This document shows positions 17,790-26,856 of a stretch of 64,000 bases of DNA, one piece after another. Both the position numbers and the translations under genes were made by a program. The DNA is taken from positions 1 to 64,000 of the forward strand of contig JAATFG010000065.1 of NCBI GenBank assembly GCA_015655355.1. Reading direction: 5' to 3'. Below the pieces are notes generated by a model that searched no databases, had not been told where the DNA came from, and worked only from the letters and a program-made list of their open reading frames with translations. The stretch comes from Lysobacterales bacterium. Its GTDB lineage: Bacteria > Pseudomonadota > Gammaproteobacteria > Xanthomonadales > Xanthomonadaceae. How positions within the stretch are numbered: position 1 is the stretch's first letter; every line of letters begins with the position of its first letter.

Positions 17790-17792
17790 ACA

Positions 17793-18692
17793 ATGGATCG
17801 CTTCGACGCCATGCGCGTCTTCGTGCGGATCGTGGAGCGGCGCAGCTTCACCCGCGCCGCGGACGACCTGAACCTGCCGCGCGCGACCGTCACCGATGCG
17901 GTCAAGGCGCTGGAAACGCGCCTGGGCGTGCGCCTGCTGCAGCGAACCACGCGCCAGGTGACGCCGACGCTGGAAGGCGAGGCGTTCTATGCGCGCTGCC
18001 TGCACCTGATCGCCGACGTGGAGGATGCAGAAAGCGCTTTCAGCGATGCGAATCCGCGCGGCCCGCTGCGCATCGAAATGCACGGCGCGCTGGCGCGGCG
18101 CCTGTTGTTCCCGCGCTTGCCGGAGTTCCTGTCGAAATACCCGGACATCGAGCTGGACGTGAGCGAAGGTGACCGCTACATCGACATCGTGCGCGAAGGC
18201 GTGGACTGCGCGGTGCGCGTCGGCGAATTGCGCGACAGCGATTTGATCGCGCGCCGCCTGACCTTGCTGGCCGAAGCCACCGCCGCATCGCCGGACTACT
18301 GCGCGCGCCACGGCATGCCGGCCGACCTCGACGCCTTGCAGGACGGACACCTGATGGTCGGTTTCAAGTCGAGCGCGATCGGCGCGCTGCTGCCGCTGGA
18401 ATTCCGGCACGAAGGACGCGTGCGCCACGTCAGCCTGCCGACGCGGGTGCGGGTGGGCGGCGCGGATTCCTACCTCGGCGCCGCGCTTGCCGGCTTCGGC
18501 ATCATCCAGTCACCGTGCTATCGACTGGAGAGCCACTTCGCCGCGGGACGCCTGCTGCCGCTGCTCGAGGCGTTTCCGCCGTTGCCCAGCCCGGTCAACA
18601 TCGTGTACCCGCGCACGCGCCTGCCTTCGCCGCGCCTGCGCGCATTCATCGATTGGGCCGCCGATGCATTCGGCGAATCGACACGGGATTGA
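17793..18692 (+). CDS. LysR-family transcriptional regulator
   Basis: A 299-residue LTTR. The winged HTH is at about 1-60 (FVRIVERRSFTRAADDLNLPRATVTDAVKALETRLGVRL, recognised in part) and a substrate-binding domain from about 90. The start at 17793 is the Met directly before the canonical DRFDAMRVFV; longer in-frame starts run into the neighbouring SDR. The divergent arrangement with the SDR pair (106-base gap) suggests it controls them. This subgroup often regulates adjacent SDR or quinone reductase genes. Confidence 0.92.
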   Translation: MDRFDAMRVFVRIVERRSFTRAADDLNLPRATVTDAVKALETRLGVRLLQRTTRQVTPTLEGEAFYARCLHLIADVEDAESAFSDANPRGPLRIEMHGALARRLLFPRLPEFLSKYPDIELDVSEGDRYIDIVREGVDCAVRVGELRDSDLIARRLTLLAEATAASPDYCARHGMPADLDALQDGHLMVGFKSSAIGALLPLEFRHEGRVRHVSLPTRVRVGGADSYLGAALAGFGIIQSPCYRLESHFAAGRLLPLLEAFPPLPSPVNIVYPRTRLPSPRLRAFIDWAADAFGESTRD

Positions 18693-18718
18693 GGTTCGTT
18701 CGACATGAACGATGCCGG

Positions 18719-19738
18719 TCAGCCGGCCACGTCGATGACCACCTTCCCGAAATGCCGTGACGCCGCCAGATGCTCATAGGCCGCGCGCGCCTCGCCGAAC
18801 GCAAAGACGCGATCCACCACCGGCGCGATCCGGTGCGCGTCGACGAAGCGGCACAAATCTTCCAGTATTGCGCGGCTGCCGGTGGTGATGCCTTGCAACT
18901 GCTTCGCACCGCCGATCAGCGCGCCCGGCGGGATCGAAGCCGCGCCGCCGCCGGCCACGCGGCCGATGACCACGACCTTGCCGCCCATGCGGCACGCCTG
19001 GAGCGAGCGTGCCAGCGTGCCTTCACCGCCGACCTCGACGACCAGATCGACGCCTTGCCCCTCGGTCAGGCGCATGACTTCGTCCTGCCATTCCGGATGG
19101 CGGCGGTAATTGAGCGTTTCCTTGGCGCCGAGAAGCCGGGTCTTCTCCAGCTTTTCGTCCTGGGACGAAAGAACGATCGGGCGCAGGCCGGCCGCGTGCG
19201 CCAGTTGCAGTGCCCAGATGGAGACGCCGCCGGTTCCCAGCAACAGTACGCTGGCGCCCGGCTTCAGGCCGCCGGCGCAGAAGAGCGCATTCCATGCGGT
19301 GAGCCCGGCGCATGACAAGGTGGCGGCGCCGTGAACGTCGAGCATTGCCGGGGCTCGCACGAACCACGCCTCGGAAGCGACCCTCTCCTCGCACAAGGTT
19401 CCATCCACTTGCACGCCGAGGGAGATATCCACCTTGGCTGGCGCAATCTCGCCTTCTTCCCAATGCGGGTAGTAGGTCGTGATGACGTTGTCTCCGGGCG
19501 CGAAACGGCTGACTTCGCTGCCCACCTCGATCACTTGGCCATGGCCATCGACGAGCGGCACCAGAGAATGGTCCGGCGTGTTGGGGAAAGTCCCGTTGGC
19601 GAAGGCGAGATCCCGTGCATTCAACGATACGGCGCGCATTTGCACGCGAATGTCCCTGGGGCCAAGCGCGCTGGAAGGACGATCGTGGAGTTCCAGTCCG
19701 GCAACGCCGGCGCCGGCTTTGATTCGATAGGTTTTCAT
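18719..19738 (-). CDS. MDR-family NAD(P)-dependent alcohol dehydrogenase/quinone reductase
   Basis: A 339-residue medium-chain dehydrogenase. The GroES-like N-terminal domain has VSLNARDLAFANG and LVPLVDGHGQVIEVGSEV. The Rossmann domain begins at about 160 (LLLGTGGVSIWALQLAHAAG). No structural zinc four-cysteine loop is evident, so it belongs with the zinc-independent or quinone-oxidoreductase side of the family. The substrate is unknown. It lies convergent to the LysR gene and 36 bases downstream of a serine hydrolase on the same strand. Confidence 0.86.
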   Translation of the reverse strand: MKTYRIKAGAGVAGLELHDRPSSALGPRDIRVQMRAVSLNARDLAFANGTFPNTPDHSLVPLVDGHGQVIEVGSEVSRFAPGDNVITTYYPHWEEGEIAPAKVDISLGVQVDGTLCEERVASEAWFVRAPAMLDVHGAATLSCAGLTAWNALFCAGGLKPGASVLLLGTGGVSIWALQLAHAAGLRPIVLSSQDEKLEKTRLLGAKETLNYRRHPEWQDEVMRLTEGQGVDLVVEVGGEGTLARSLQACRMGGKVVVIGRVAGGGAASIPPGALIGGAKQLQGITTGSRAILEDLCRFVDAHRIAPVVDRVFAFGEARAAYEHLAASRHFGKVVIDVAG

Positions 19739-19774
19739 GGCAATTCAAGCATCCTTTGGGGAAAGAGCCGCTGC

Positions 19775-20947
19775 TCACGCCGAAGCGGCGCGGCGCATCG
19801 CGAGTGGAAACGCGCCCGTCATTCCGGCGACCGCGGTATTGGTGAGAACGACGACGGAGAGCCTTGCCACCGGGTCTACCCAGAACTGCGTGCCGTAAAC
19901 GCCGGACCAGTGCCAAGCGCCCGGATTCAACGGCAATTCCGCGGTAACGGGGTCGTTCAATACCGCCACGCCCAAGCCCCAGCCAAAGCCCGGGCCGGCG
20001 GCGCTGATCGGCAGATCGCCGACGGCATGGGTGGTCATCGCCTTCGCCATGTCGGGGCTGATGATGCCGGCGCCGCCCGTGCGCATGGCTTCCGCGAACC
20101 GGAGGTAATCGTCGGCGGTGCCGACCATCCCGACGCCACCGGAAGGAAACGCGGCGGCGTCATGCGCACGCGCCGGCGAATAGACGATCGCGCTCTGCGC
20201 AAACGGCAACGCGAAGGGTTCCGTCATCCTGACCGGCCGCGGCGAGGCATCGCCATAAGGCGTCGCAAGCACTTCGTCCGCGGCGGCGATGAACTTGGTG
20301 CGGGACATGCCCAAGGGCGCGGTCACGATGTCGCGCACGGCGTCGTTCAAGGTCTTTCCGGTGACGCGTTCGACAACCGCGCCCAATACATCGATGGCGA
20401 CGGAGTAGTGCCAGCCGGTTCCGGGCTCGAACAGCAGCGGTGCGGCCGCGATGCGCCGGAGGTTCTCGCTCAAGCCGAGGCCGGAGGCATCCAGGCCATC
20501 GGACACGCCGAGTGCGTGATAAGGCCCCTCGGGTACCTCGAGGAAACCGTAGCCCAAACCGGCGGTGTGGGTCAGCAAATGGCGCACGCGAATGACCGGC
20601 GCACGGCCATCCGCCAACCTGGGCCTGAACTCCGGCAGCCATTCCGTCACCGCGTCGTCCAGTCGCAGTTTTCCCAGTTCGACCAAGGCCAGCGCGGTGA
20701 CGCAGACAATCGGCTTGGTCATCGAGGCGAGACGGAAAAGCTCGTCTTCCCGCATCGCGCGTTGCGTCTCGCGGTCGGCGAAACCCGCGGCACGCCGGTA
20801 GACGATTTCACCGTCCTGCGCCACCCGCACGCTGGCGCCGACGATGCGGCCGCTGCCCACGGCATCGTCCAGCACCGCATCCACGGCATCCGCACGATGC
20901 CATGGCGCGCGGTCAAGGTTCGGAATGGAGTTCGACGAGTGCATCAA
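19775..20947 (-). CDS. Serine hydrolase of the beta-lactamase class C / esterase family
   Basis: A 390-residue protein of the beta-lactamase-like (PF00144) superfamily. Ser75 and Lys78 form the S-x-x-K motif (FRLASMTKP). The second motif is Y181-S-V, the Y-x-x form seen in esterases rather than the Y-x-N of true AmpC. No convincing signal peptide is seen, so it is probably cytoplasmic. Family members include EstB-type esterases and D-aminopeptidases. It is divergent from a LysR gene, a layout often seen for esterases rather than ampC/ampR here, given the motif. Confidence 0.82.
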   Translation of the reverse strand: MMHSSNSIPNLDRAPWHRADAVDAVLDDAVGSGRIVGASVRVAQDGEIVYRRAAGFADRETQRAMREDELFRLASMTKPIVCVTALALVELGKLRLDDAVTEWLPEFRPRLADGRAPVIRVRHLLTHTAGLGYGFLEVPEGPYHALGVSDGLDASGLGLSENLRRIAAAPLLFEPGTGWHYSVAIDVLGAVVERVTGKTLNDAVRDIVTAPLGMSRTKFIAAADEVLATPYGDASPRPVRMTEPFALPFAQSAIVYSPARAHDAAAFPSGGVGMVGTADDYLRFAEAMRTGGAGIISPDMAKAMTTHAVGDLPISAAGPGFGWGLGVAVLNDPVTAELPLNPGAWHWSGVYGTQFWVDPVARLSVVVLTNTAVAGMTGAFPLAMRRAASA

Positions 20948-21003
20948 GGGTTCCTGCCTGATGGCGGCGGTTCGGGGCGCGTCAAAGGTAGGCCTTCTTC
21001 CGG

Positions 21004-21029
21004 TGATTGATAATGACGCTATGATTGAT
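21004..21029. promoter_or_regulatory. AT-rich direct repeat in the hydrolase/LysR divergent gap
   Basis: TGATTGAT occurs at 21004-21011 and 21022-21029, 18 bases apart, in an unusually AT-rich patch of the 112-base divergent promoter region. This is probably part of overlapping promoters or a LysR operator; the direction of control cannot be told. Confidence 0.3.
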
Positions 21030-21059
21030 TTCAGTTCGCACCTTGGGTGTTAGATAAAG

Positions 21060-21974
21060 ATGCTCGATCGGATCACCGGCATGCAGGTGTTTGCCCGCGC
21101 CGCCACGGCGGGCAGCCTGTCGGCGGCGGCGCGTCAGGTGGGGCTGTCGCCGGCGATGGCGACCAAGCACGTCGATGCGCTGGAAGAACGCCTGGGTGTG
21201 CGCCTGTTCCACCGCAGCACGCGCAAGCTGACCTTGACCGAAGCCGGCCAGCAATACCTCGAAGCCTGCAGCAAGCTGCTGCCGGAATTCGACGAGGCGG
21301 AAGCGATGGTCGCCTCGCAACGCGTGCAGGCGATGGGATTGCTGCGGCTCAACGTGCCGCTGTCGTTCGGCGTGCGCTACATCGCGCCGTTGTTGCCCGG
21401 TTTCAGCCGGCGGCATCCGGGCGTCGTGGTGGACCTGGGGCTGAACGATCGCGTCGTCGATCTGATGGAAGAAGGCTGGGATCTGACCCTGCGCGTGGGC
21501 ACGCTGAAAGACAGCCGCCTGATCTCGCGCAAACTGGCCGACGCGGCGATGATCGTGTGCGCGGCGCCGGATTACTGGGCGCGCCACGGACGTCCGGCGC
21601 GCTGGAGCGATCTGTCCGCGCACAACTGCATGAGCTTCTCGCTGTCGCACATCTCGCGGCCGGAGGAATGGCGTTTCGGCAAGGCCGGCGAGCAGCGCGT
21701 GCCGGTGAAGGGCAACCTGCGCGCGAACAACGGCGATGCCCTGGTCGCCGCGGCGATTGCCGGTCTTGGTGTTCTCTACGAACCGGAATTCATCGTCGCC
21801 GATGCCGTCCGGCGCGGCGAACTGGAAGCGCTGGAACTGGATGCCGCGTCCGCCGATCTGGGCGGCATCCACCTGCTGCGCTCCGCGGACAGGACGCCGC
21901 CGGCCAAGGTGCGGGTCATGACCGATTTTCTGGTGGAAGCGTTCAAGTCGCCGCCTCCGTGGGCCATGGGTTGA
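21060..21974 (+). CDS. LysR-family transcriptional regulator
   Basis: A 304-residue LTTR with N-terminal HTH (FARAATAGSLSAAARQVGLS, then HVDALEERLGVRLF) and a type-2 periplasmic-binding-like effector domain from about 90 (GLLRLNVPLSFGVRYIAPLL). It is divergent from the serine hydrolase gene and is the best candidate for its regulator. The protein resembles the broad DsdC/AaeR-like subgroup only loosely; the effector is unknown. Confidence 0.92.
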   Translation: MLDRITGMQVFARAATAGSLSAAARQVGLSPAMATKHVDALEERLGVRLFHRSTRKLTLTEAGQQYLEACSKLLPEFDEAEAMVASQRVQAMGLLRLNVPLSFGVRYIAPLLPGFSRRHPGVVVDLGLNDRVVDLMEEGWDLTLRVGTLKDSRLISRKLADAAMIVCAAPDYWARHGRPARWSDLSAHNCMSFSLSHISRPEEWRFGKAGEQRVPVKGNLRANNGDALVAAAIAGLGVLYEPEFIVADAVRRGELEALELDAASADLGGIHLLRSADRTPPAKVRVMTDFLVEAFKSPPPWAMG

Positions 21975-22035
21975 CCACGGAGGAGGCAAGTGCGGGATGT
22001 CGTGACTTGGCCGCACCGGAACGCTTGTCAATCCG

Positions 22036-22056
22036 GGGAACGGATAAACAGTTCCC
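22036..22056. repeat. Short perfect inverted repeat upstream of the NAD(P)-binding protein gene
   Basis: GGGAAC (22036-22041) and GTTCCC (22051-22056) with a 9-base spacer lie in the 159-base gap before the next gene. This could be an operator or a chance match; the arms are only 6 bases. Confidence 0.25.
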
Positions 22057-22133
22057 ATCGCCGATGCGTAGTTCATCGCCTGCCCCGAGTGGGAAAATGA
22101 TCGGAACGGGGTAGATGTTTTCAGGAAGCTTGA

Positions 22134-22778
22134 ATGAACCTGCTGATTTTGGGAGCCACGGGTCTGGTGGGACGCCATGCGCTGGCAGCCGCGCTCGACG
22201 ATCCTCGCGTCGAATGCGTCGTGGCGCCCACGCGCCGGCCACTCGCCGCGCATGCAAAGCTGGTCAATCCCGTTGCCAATGATCTCGAGACCTTGCTGGC
22301 CGAGATTGCGTGGACATCCGTCGATTCGCTGATCTGCGCAATGGGCACGACGATGTCGAAAGCCGGTTCGCGGCCCGCTTTCAAGCGCGTCGACTACGAC
22401 TTGCCGATGGCGTTCGCACGCCAAGCGCGCGAGGGCGGCGCAGGGGCGGTCGCACTTGTTTCATCACCCGGCGCATCGGCATCGATCCCTGTCTATTACT
22501 GCAACATCAAGGCCGAACTGGAAAAAGACATCGTCGCCCTCGGGTTTGCTTCCGTGACGATCATCCGTCCGGGCATGATCGGCGGGGACAGGGACGAATT
22601 CCGCCTGGCGGAGCGGATCGTTCTGCCCTTGGCGCAGTTGTTCAAATCGGTTCTTCCCAAGGGTTTGCGAATCAATCCGGCTCCTGCAATCGCACGCCTG
22701 CTGCTGGAAGCCGCCGTCACCCAGCCGAAAGCACACAGGCTGCTGACCTCGAAAGACGTGATTGATTCGATCGCGTGA
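22134..22778 (+). CDS. NAD(P)H-binding Rossmann protein (HTATIP2/NmrA-like)
   Basis: A 214-residue atypical SDR with the N-terminal nucleotide loop ILGATGLVGRHAL, DSLICAMGTTMSKAGS in place of the usual acidic strand end, SSPGAS, and Y-x3-K as YYCNIK. This matches small oxidoreductases related to HTATIP2 and YwnB. A good AGGAAG ribosome site lies before the ATG. Reaction unknown; the gene stands alone between two transcripts. Confidence 0.83.
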   Translation: MNLLILGATGLVGRHALAAALDDPRVECVVAPTRRPLAAHAKLVNPVANDLETLLAEIAWTSVDSLICAMGTTMSKAGSRPAFKRVDYDLPMAFARQAREGGAGAVALVSSPGASASIPVYYCNIKAELEKDIVALGFASVTIIRPGMIGGDRDEFRLAERIVLPLAQLFKSVLPKGLRINPAPAIARLLLEAAVTQPKAHRLLTSKDVIDSIA

Positions 22779-22839
22779 TCGCCATCGTCATGCTGCCGGT
22801 CCGCGTGCCGGCGTTGAACGTCGCGCGCCAACGCCGCCG

Positions 22840-23787
22840 TCACAGGTCCAGCACCAGCTTGCCGCCCCGGCAGCCGGAGCAGCAGATCATCATCTTCTTG
22901 CCGCTGCGTTGTTCGGACGCCGTGAGGTAGGAGTCGCGGTGGTCGATATCGCCTTCGAGCACGCGGGTTTCGCAGGCGCCGCAGGTGCCTTCCTCGCAGG
23001 AGTAGTCCACGTCGACCTTCGCGTCGCGCAGCACCGAAAGAATCGTCTTGCCCGCGGGGATGGTGAAGCGCCTGCCGCTCCTCGATAGTTCGACGACGTA
23101 GCCGCCGTCGGTCGCCGCTTCATGCGCGGCGCTGAAGAACTCGACGTGCGCATTGCCTTCGGGCAAGTGTTTCGTCGCGGCCAGGAAGGCGTCGAGCATC
23201 GGCGTCGGCCCGCAGCAATACAGGTGCGCGCCTTGCGTCGCCGCCGCGACGATGGCGGCGAGGTCCGGCACGCGGCCGTTGCGCTCGTCGTTGAAATGCA
23301 GTTGCACGCGGCCGGGCCGGTTCGCTTCCAGCGCTTTGATTTCGGCGAGGTACGCGGCGTTGCCGCGGCTGCGCGCGGCGTAGAGCAGCTTCCACGGTTT
23401 GCCGATCGCTTCGAGGCGCTGGATCATGCAATACAGCGGGGTGATGCCGATGCCGCCGGCGACCAGCACGCTGTCCGGCGCGGTTTCGACCAGCGCGAAG
23501 TTGTTGCGCGGGCCATCGACGCGCACGCATTGGCCATCGCGCAGATGTTCGTGCACCCAAGCCGAACCGCCGCGTCCGTTCGCATCCTTCTGTACCGCGA
23601 CCACGTAGCGATGGCGTTCGGCCGGGTCGTTGGCCAGCGAATAGCTGCGCGCCAGTTCGGGCGCCAGCTGCAGTTCGATGTGCGCGCCGGCGGCGAACGC
23701 GGGCAGCGCCGCGCCGTCGGGCGCAACCAGTTCCAGCGCGAGGATGCCGTCGGCGAGGCGGGTGCGGGAATGGACGATCAGTTGCAT
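22840..23787 (-). CDS. PDR/VanB-type flavin and 2Fe-2S oxidoreductase
   Basis: A 315-residue phthalate dioxygenase reductase-like protein. An FMN-binding domain (RSYSLAND region, about 45-60) and an NAD domain (LVAGGIGITPLYCMIQRLE, about 110-130) are followed by a C-terminal plant-type ferredoxin domain with CEEGTCGACETRVLEG and a final cysteine near the C-terminus. It moves electrons from NADH to a Rieske oxygenase in the VanAB/PDR systems. No oxygenase gene is in the window, so its partner is elsewhere or unknown. Confidence 0.92.
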   Translation of the reverse strand: MQLIVHSRTRLADGILALELVAPDGAALPAFAAGAHIELQLAPELARSYSLANDPAERHRYVVAVQKDANGRGGSAWVHEHLRDGQCVRVDGPRNNFALVETAPDSVLVAGGIGITPLYCMIQRLEAIGKPWKLLYAARSRGNAAYLAEIKALEANRPGRVQLHFNDERNGRVPDLAAIVAAATQGAHLYCCGPTPMLDAFLAATKHLPEGNAHVEFFSAAHEAATDGGYVVELSRSGRRFTIPAGKTILSVLRDAKVDVDYSCEEGTCGACETRVLEGDIDHRDSYLTASEQRSGKKMMICCSGCRGGKLVLDL

Positions 23788-23837
23788 GCGGGTGCGTTCG
23801 CGGAAAATCCGTTGCCGCGCATTTTAGGGGAATGCGT

Positions 23838-24395
23838 TCATTTCACCCGCTGTTTTTCCAGCTTGCGCGCCAGCGTGCGGCGATGCAGGCCGAGCCGGCG
23901 CGCGGCTTCGGAGATGTTGAAATCGGCTTCGGCCAGGGTCTGGTGGATGTGTTCCCATTCCAGGGTCTTGATCGAGGTCTTGCGCTCGGTGAGCTGCACG
24001 TCGGTATTGCCTTCGGGGCTCTCGAACGCGGCGATGATGTCGTCGGTGTTCGCCGGCTTGGCGAGGTAGTGGCAGGCGCCGAGCTTGATCGCCTCGACCG
24101 CGGTGGCGATGCTGGCGAAGCCGGTGAGCACCACGATCAGCGTGTCCCCGTCGTGTGCGTACAGCCGCTTGACGCAGGCCAGTCCCGACGCGTTGCCGGC
24201 GAGCTTGAGGTCGACGACCGCGTGCGTCGGCGCGAAGCCGTCGGCGAGCAGCGCTTCGACGTCGTCGAGGCTGGATGCATTGCGCACCGCGTAGCCGCGG
24301 CGCTCGAACGAGCGCGCCAGGGTGCGCGCGAACGTGGCGTCGTCGTCGACGATGAGCAGTTCGCGCGGCGTCGCGGATGCGGCATCAACGTCCAT
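23838..24395 (-). CDS. regA: RegA/ActR/PrrA-type redox response regulator
   Basis: A 185-residue two-domain response regulator. The receiver has acidic DDD near residue 19, the phospho-Asp in AVVDLKLAG and the Lys in YLAKPANTDDI. The C-terminal Fis-type helix-turn-helix is NISEAARRLGLHRRTLARKL, the near-invariant RegA/ActR signature. It is coupled to the kinase by an 11-base overlap and ends the cyo operon. Known homologs control respiration and redox metabolism, so control of the oxidase genes upstream is a reasonable inference. Confidence 0.94.
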   Translation of the reverse strand: MDVDAASATPRELLIVDDDATFARTLARSFERRGYAVRNASSLDDVEALLADGFAPTHAVVDLKLAGNASGLACVKRLYAHDGDTLIVVLTGFASIATAVEAIKLGACHYLAKPANTDDIIAAFESPEGNTDVQLTERKTSIKTLEWEHIHQTLAEADFNISEAARRLGLHRRTLARKLEKQRVK

Positions 24396-25704
24396 CTTCG
24401 TCCTCCAGCCTCAACACGGACAGCGGCAAGGTGATCGCGACCATGGTACCGCGCGGGTCGTTCTGCGCATGGATGCCGCCGCCGAGCGTGCGGATCACGT
24501 TGTGCGCCAGGAACAGGCCGAGGCCGCCGCCGGGCTTGCCCTTGGTCGAGTTGTACGGCTGGCCGAGTTTTTCCAGCACTTCGCCGGCGAAACCGGGGCC
24601 GCGGTCGCGGACCCGCAGGACCACGGCATCGGCGTCCCGCGCCACTTCCAGCGCAACCCAGTCCGGCGAGGCTTCCAGCGCGTTGTCCAGCACGTTGCGC
24701 AGCATCTGCTTGAGGCCGGTGTCGGACACGATGGCGACGTCGTCGCCGAAGCGCCAGTGGTATTCGCAATCGCGCGGCTTGCGCGAGCGTTTCCATTCGG
24801 CGAACACCTGTTCGGTGAATTCGCGCAGGGTCGTGGTCTGCGGTGCCTCGCCGCGGGTTTCGCCGGCGCGCAACAGCACGTTGGTGACGATGGCCTTGCA
24901 GCGCAGCACCTGCGCCTGCATCTCGGTCACGTCCTGCAGCAGTTCCGGGTCGGAAGCGAAATGCGGCGAATGCCGCCAGTCGCCGAGGATCACCGCCAGC
25001 GTCGACAGCGGCGTGCCCAGTTCGTGCGCCGCGCCGGAGGCGAGCAGGCCGATGCGCACGATGTGTTCTTCCTCCACCGCGCGCTGGCGCAGCGTGGCCA
25101 GGCGCGCATCGCGTTCGCGCAAGGTGCGGTTTATCCGGGTGATGAAGCCGACCAGCAGCACCGTCACCAGCACGAAGCACAGCAGCACGCCCTGCACGTA
25201 GTGGTCGTACAGTCCGTCGGCGAAATTCGGATGGATGCGCACCGGCCCCGGATACAAGGCCAGCGACACCACGCCGACGCAGGCCAGCGCCGCGATCAGC
25301 CACGCGCCGCGCGCGCCGAGCAATGCGGTGCCGAGGCCGACCTGCAGCAGGTACAGGATCAGGAACGGATTGGTGATGCCGCCGGTGTAATGCAGCAGCG
25401 CGGTGAGGCAGGCCACGTCGAACAGCAGCGACAGCAGCGGCGCCAGCGCGCCGGCCTCTTCGCGCCTGCGCCAGTGCAGCCAGCTCAGCACGTTGAACGC
25501 GGCCTGCGCCGCGATCACCAGCAACATCGGCGCCAGCGGCAGCGGGATGCGCATCACGGCGCGCACGAACAGGATCGTCGCCAACTGGCCGGCGATGGCG
25601 ATCCAGCGCAGCTGCACCAGTTGCTGCATGTTGCGCGCGCCGGCCAGTTCGCCGGAACCGGCCGGCGCGGTCGGCTCAGTCGTGTCCCGCGTCTGCGCTG
25701 CCAT
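24385..25704 (-). CDS. regB: RegB/ActS/PrrB-type redox-sensing histidine kinase
   Basis: A 439-residue kinase with about six N-terminal membrane helices. The quinone-binding heptapeptide is present as GGITNPF. The H-box is GAAHELGTPLSTLAV, and the redox-active cysteine is kept in QVLRCKAIVTNVL just after it. The ATPase domain has DNALEASPD, VRDRGPGF and GGGLGLFLA. RegB senses the ubiquinone pool and cysteine oxidation. It overlaps surf1 by 29 bases and regA by 11, so it is co-transcribed with the quinol oxidase it is well placed to watch. Confidence 0.94.
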   Translation of the reverse strand: MAAQTRDTTEPTAPAGSGELAGARNMQQLVQLRWIAIAGQLATILFVRAVMRIPLPLAPMLLVIAAQAAFNVLSWLHWRRREEAGALAPLLSLLFDVACLTALLHYTGGITNPFLILYLLQVGLGTALLGARGAWLIAALACVGVVSLALYPGPVRIHPNFADGLYDHYVQGVLLCFVLVTVLLVGFITRINRTLRERDARLATLRQRAVEEEHIVRIGLLASGAAHELGTPLSTLAVILGDWRHSPHFASDPELLQDVTEMQAQVLRCKAIVTNVLLRAGETRGEAPQTTTLREFTEQVFAEWKRSRKPRDCEYHWRFGDDVAIVSDTGLKQMLRNVLDNALEASPDWVALEVARDADAVVLRVRDRGPGFAGEVLEKLGQPYNSTKGKPGGGLGLFLAHNVIRTLGGGIHAQNDPRGTMVAITLPLSVLRLEDEDGR

Positions 25705-26467
25705 CGGCCGGGTTCGTGTTGCGTCGGAGCCGCCATTCTTCCACGAACACGCGCCACGCGCCGAACGCGACCAGCAGCGCCAGTGCGTACCAGGTCAGCA
25801 GGTACTGCAGGTGCGCGTTGCGGAACGTGGTGACGGTGAGGCCGCCGCGCGGCCAGTGGTCCTGGCCGTCCTGCGGCGCGGTGTCGCCGGCATCGATGAA
25901 GTACGGCGCGGCGTTCGCCAGGTGTCGCGCTTGCGCGATCGCGGCCACGTCGCGCGAATACCAGCGGTTCTGCGCCGGCACGTTGTCGCGCAGGAAGGCC
26001 CTGGGTTCGCTCAGGCGCAACAGGCCGTCGATGTCCGCAGCGCCGGCTTCGGTCGCGCCTGGCCAGTCCTTCGGCACGAAGCCGCGGTTGACCAGCACGG
26101 TGAATCCGGCGTCGCCTTGCAGCGGCGCCAGCAGCCACCAGCCGGTGCCGAAGTTGGTCACCGCCTGCACGCGCACGTCGTGGCCGGCGAGCCAGTGGCC
26201 ATGCACGTGCACGTGCCGGTATTCGTCGTCGCGCGGATTGAATGCGTCCGGCATCGGCGCATCGCCGGCCGGCGCGTGCACGCGTGCATCGACGCGCGCG
26301 ATCAGGTCCAGCTTCCACGCGCGGCGCTGCACTTGCCACGTTCCCAGCGCCACGAACAGCGCGAAGAAAAACAGGAAGAACGCGCCGACGCCGATCAGCA
26401 CCGGCAAAGAACGAGGGCCGCGCGTGGCGGCCCTCGGGTCTTGTTGCGATGAAGCGTCCACGGTCAC
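25676..26467 (-). CDS. SURF1-family oxidase biogenesis protein
   Basis: A 263-residue protein starting at GTG 26467, chosen because it forms a GTGA overlap with the cyoD stop; longer starts would run into cyoD. There is an N-terminal membrane helix at about 25-45 (GVGAFFLFFFALFVALGTWQ), a periplasmic domain with LVNRGFVPKDW, and a second helix near residue 225 (LTWYALALLVAFGAW). SURF1 helps assemble the heme-copper oxidase active site. SURF1 beside a cyo bo-type quinol oxidase, rather than only aa3 cytochrome oxidase, is found in several Proteobacteria. Confidence 0.9.
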   Translation of the reverse strand: MTVDASSQQDPRAATRGPRSLPVLIGVGAFFLFFFALFVALGTWQVQRRAWKLDLIARVDARVHAPAGDAPMPDAFNPRDDEYRHVHVHGHWLAGHDVRVQAVTNFGTGWWLLAPLQGDAGFTVLVNRGFVPKDWPGATEAGAADIDGLLRLSEPRAFLRDNVPAQNRWYSRDVAAIAQARHLANAAPYFIDAGDTAPQDGQDHWPRGGLTVTTFRNAHLQYLLTWYALALLVAFGAWRVFVEEWRLRRNTNPADGSADAGHD

Positions 26468-26856
26468 GGCGCTTCGCGCATTTCGGCCGGGCTCATCGGC
26501 ATCATGTTGTGGTTGAGGTGGTTCATCACCCACAACGAGCCGGACAGCGCGATCACCACGAGGATGCCGGTGAAGATCAGCGCCAGCATGTTCCAGCCGC
26601 CTTCCGATTTCGCGTTCATGTGCAGGAAGTAGACCATGTGCACGACGATCTGCACCGCGGCGAAGGCGAGGATCACCAGCGCGGTGGTCGAAGGCGCGGC
26701 GATCACCTTGCCCATCACCAGCCAGAACGGAATCGCGGTGAGGATCACCGACAGGACGAAGCCGGTCAGGTAGCCGCCGAGCGAAACGTGGAAACCGCCG
26801 GCATGGCCGTGGTCGTCGTGGCCGTGCGCGTCGTGTTGGTTGTGTTCGGTGCTCAC
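26464..26856 (-). CDS. cyoD: Cytochrome o ubiquinol oxidase subunit IV
   Basis: A 130-residue small subunit with three membrane helices (YLTGFVLSVILTAIPFWLVM, then LVILAFAAVQIVVHMVYFLH, then the C-terminal LALIFTGILVVIALSGSLWV). A His/Asp-rich N-terminus (residues 3-22) is typical. The MNHLNHNMM end matches CyoD. It overlaps cyoC by four bases and surf1 by four bases. Confidence 0.96.
   Translation of the reverse strand: MSTEHNQHDAHGHDDHGHAGGFHVSLGGYLTGFVLSVILTAIPFWLVMGKVIAAPSTTALVILAFAAVQIVVHMVYFLHMNAKSEGGWNMLALIFTGILVVIALSGSLWVMNHLNHNMMPMSPAEMREAP

Noticed and set aside
19775-20947. AmpC beta-lactamase with its LysR activator AmpR
   Set aside because: The S-x-x-K motif is present but the second motif is Y-S-V instead of Y-x-N and no signal peptide is visible, so an esterase-like serine hydrolase is more likely.
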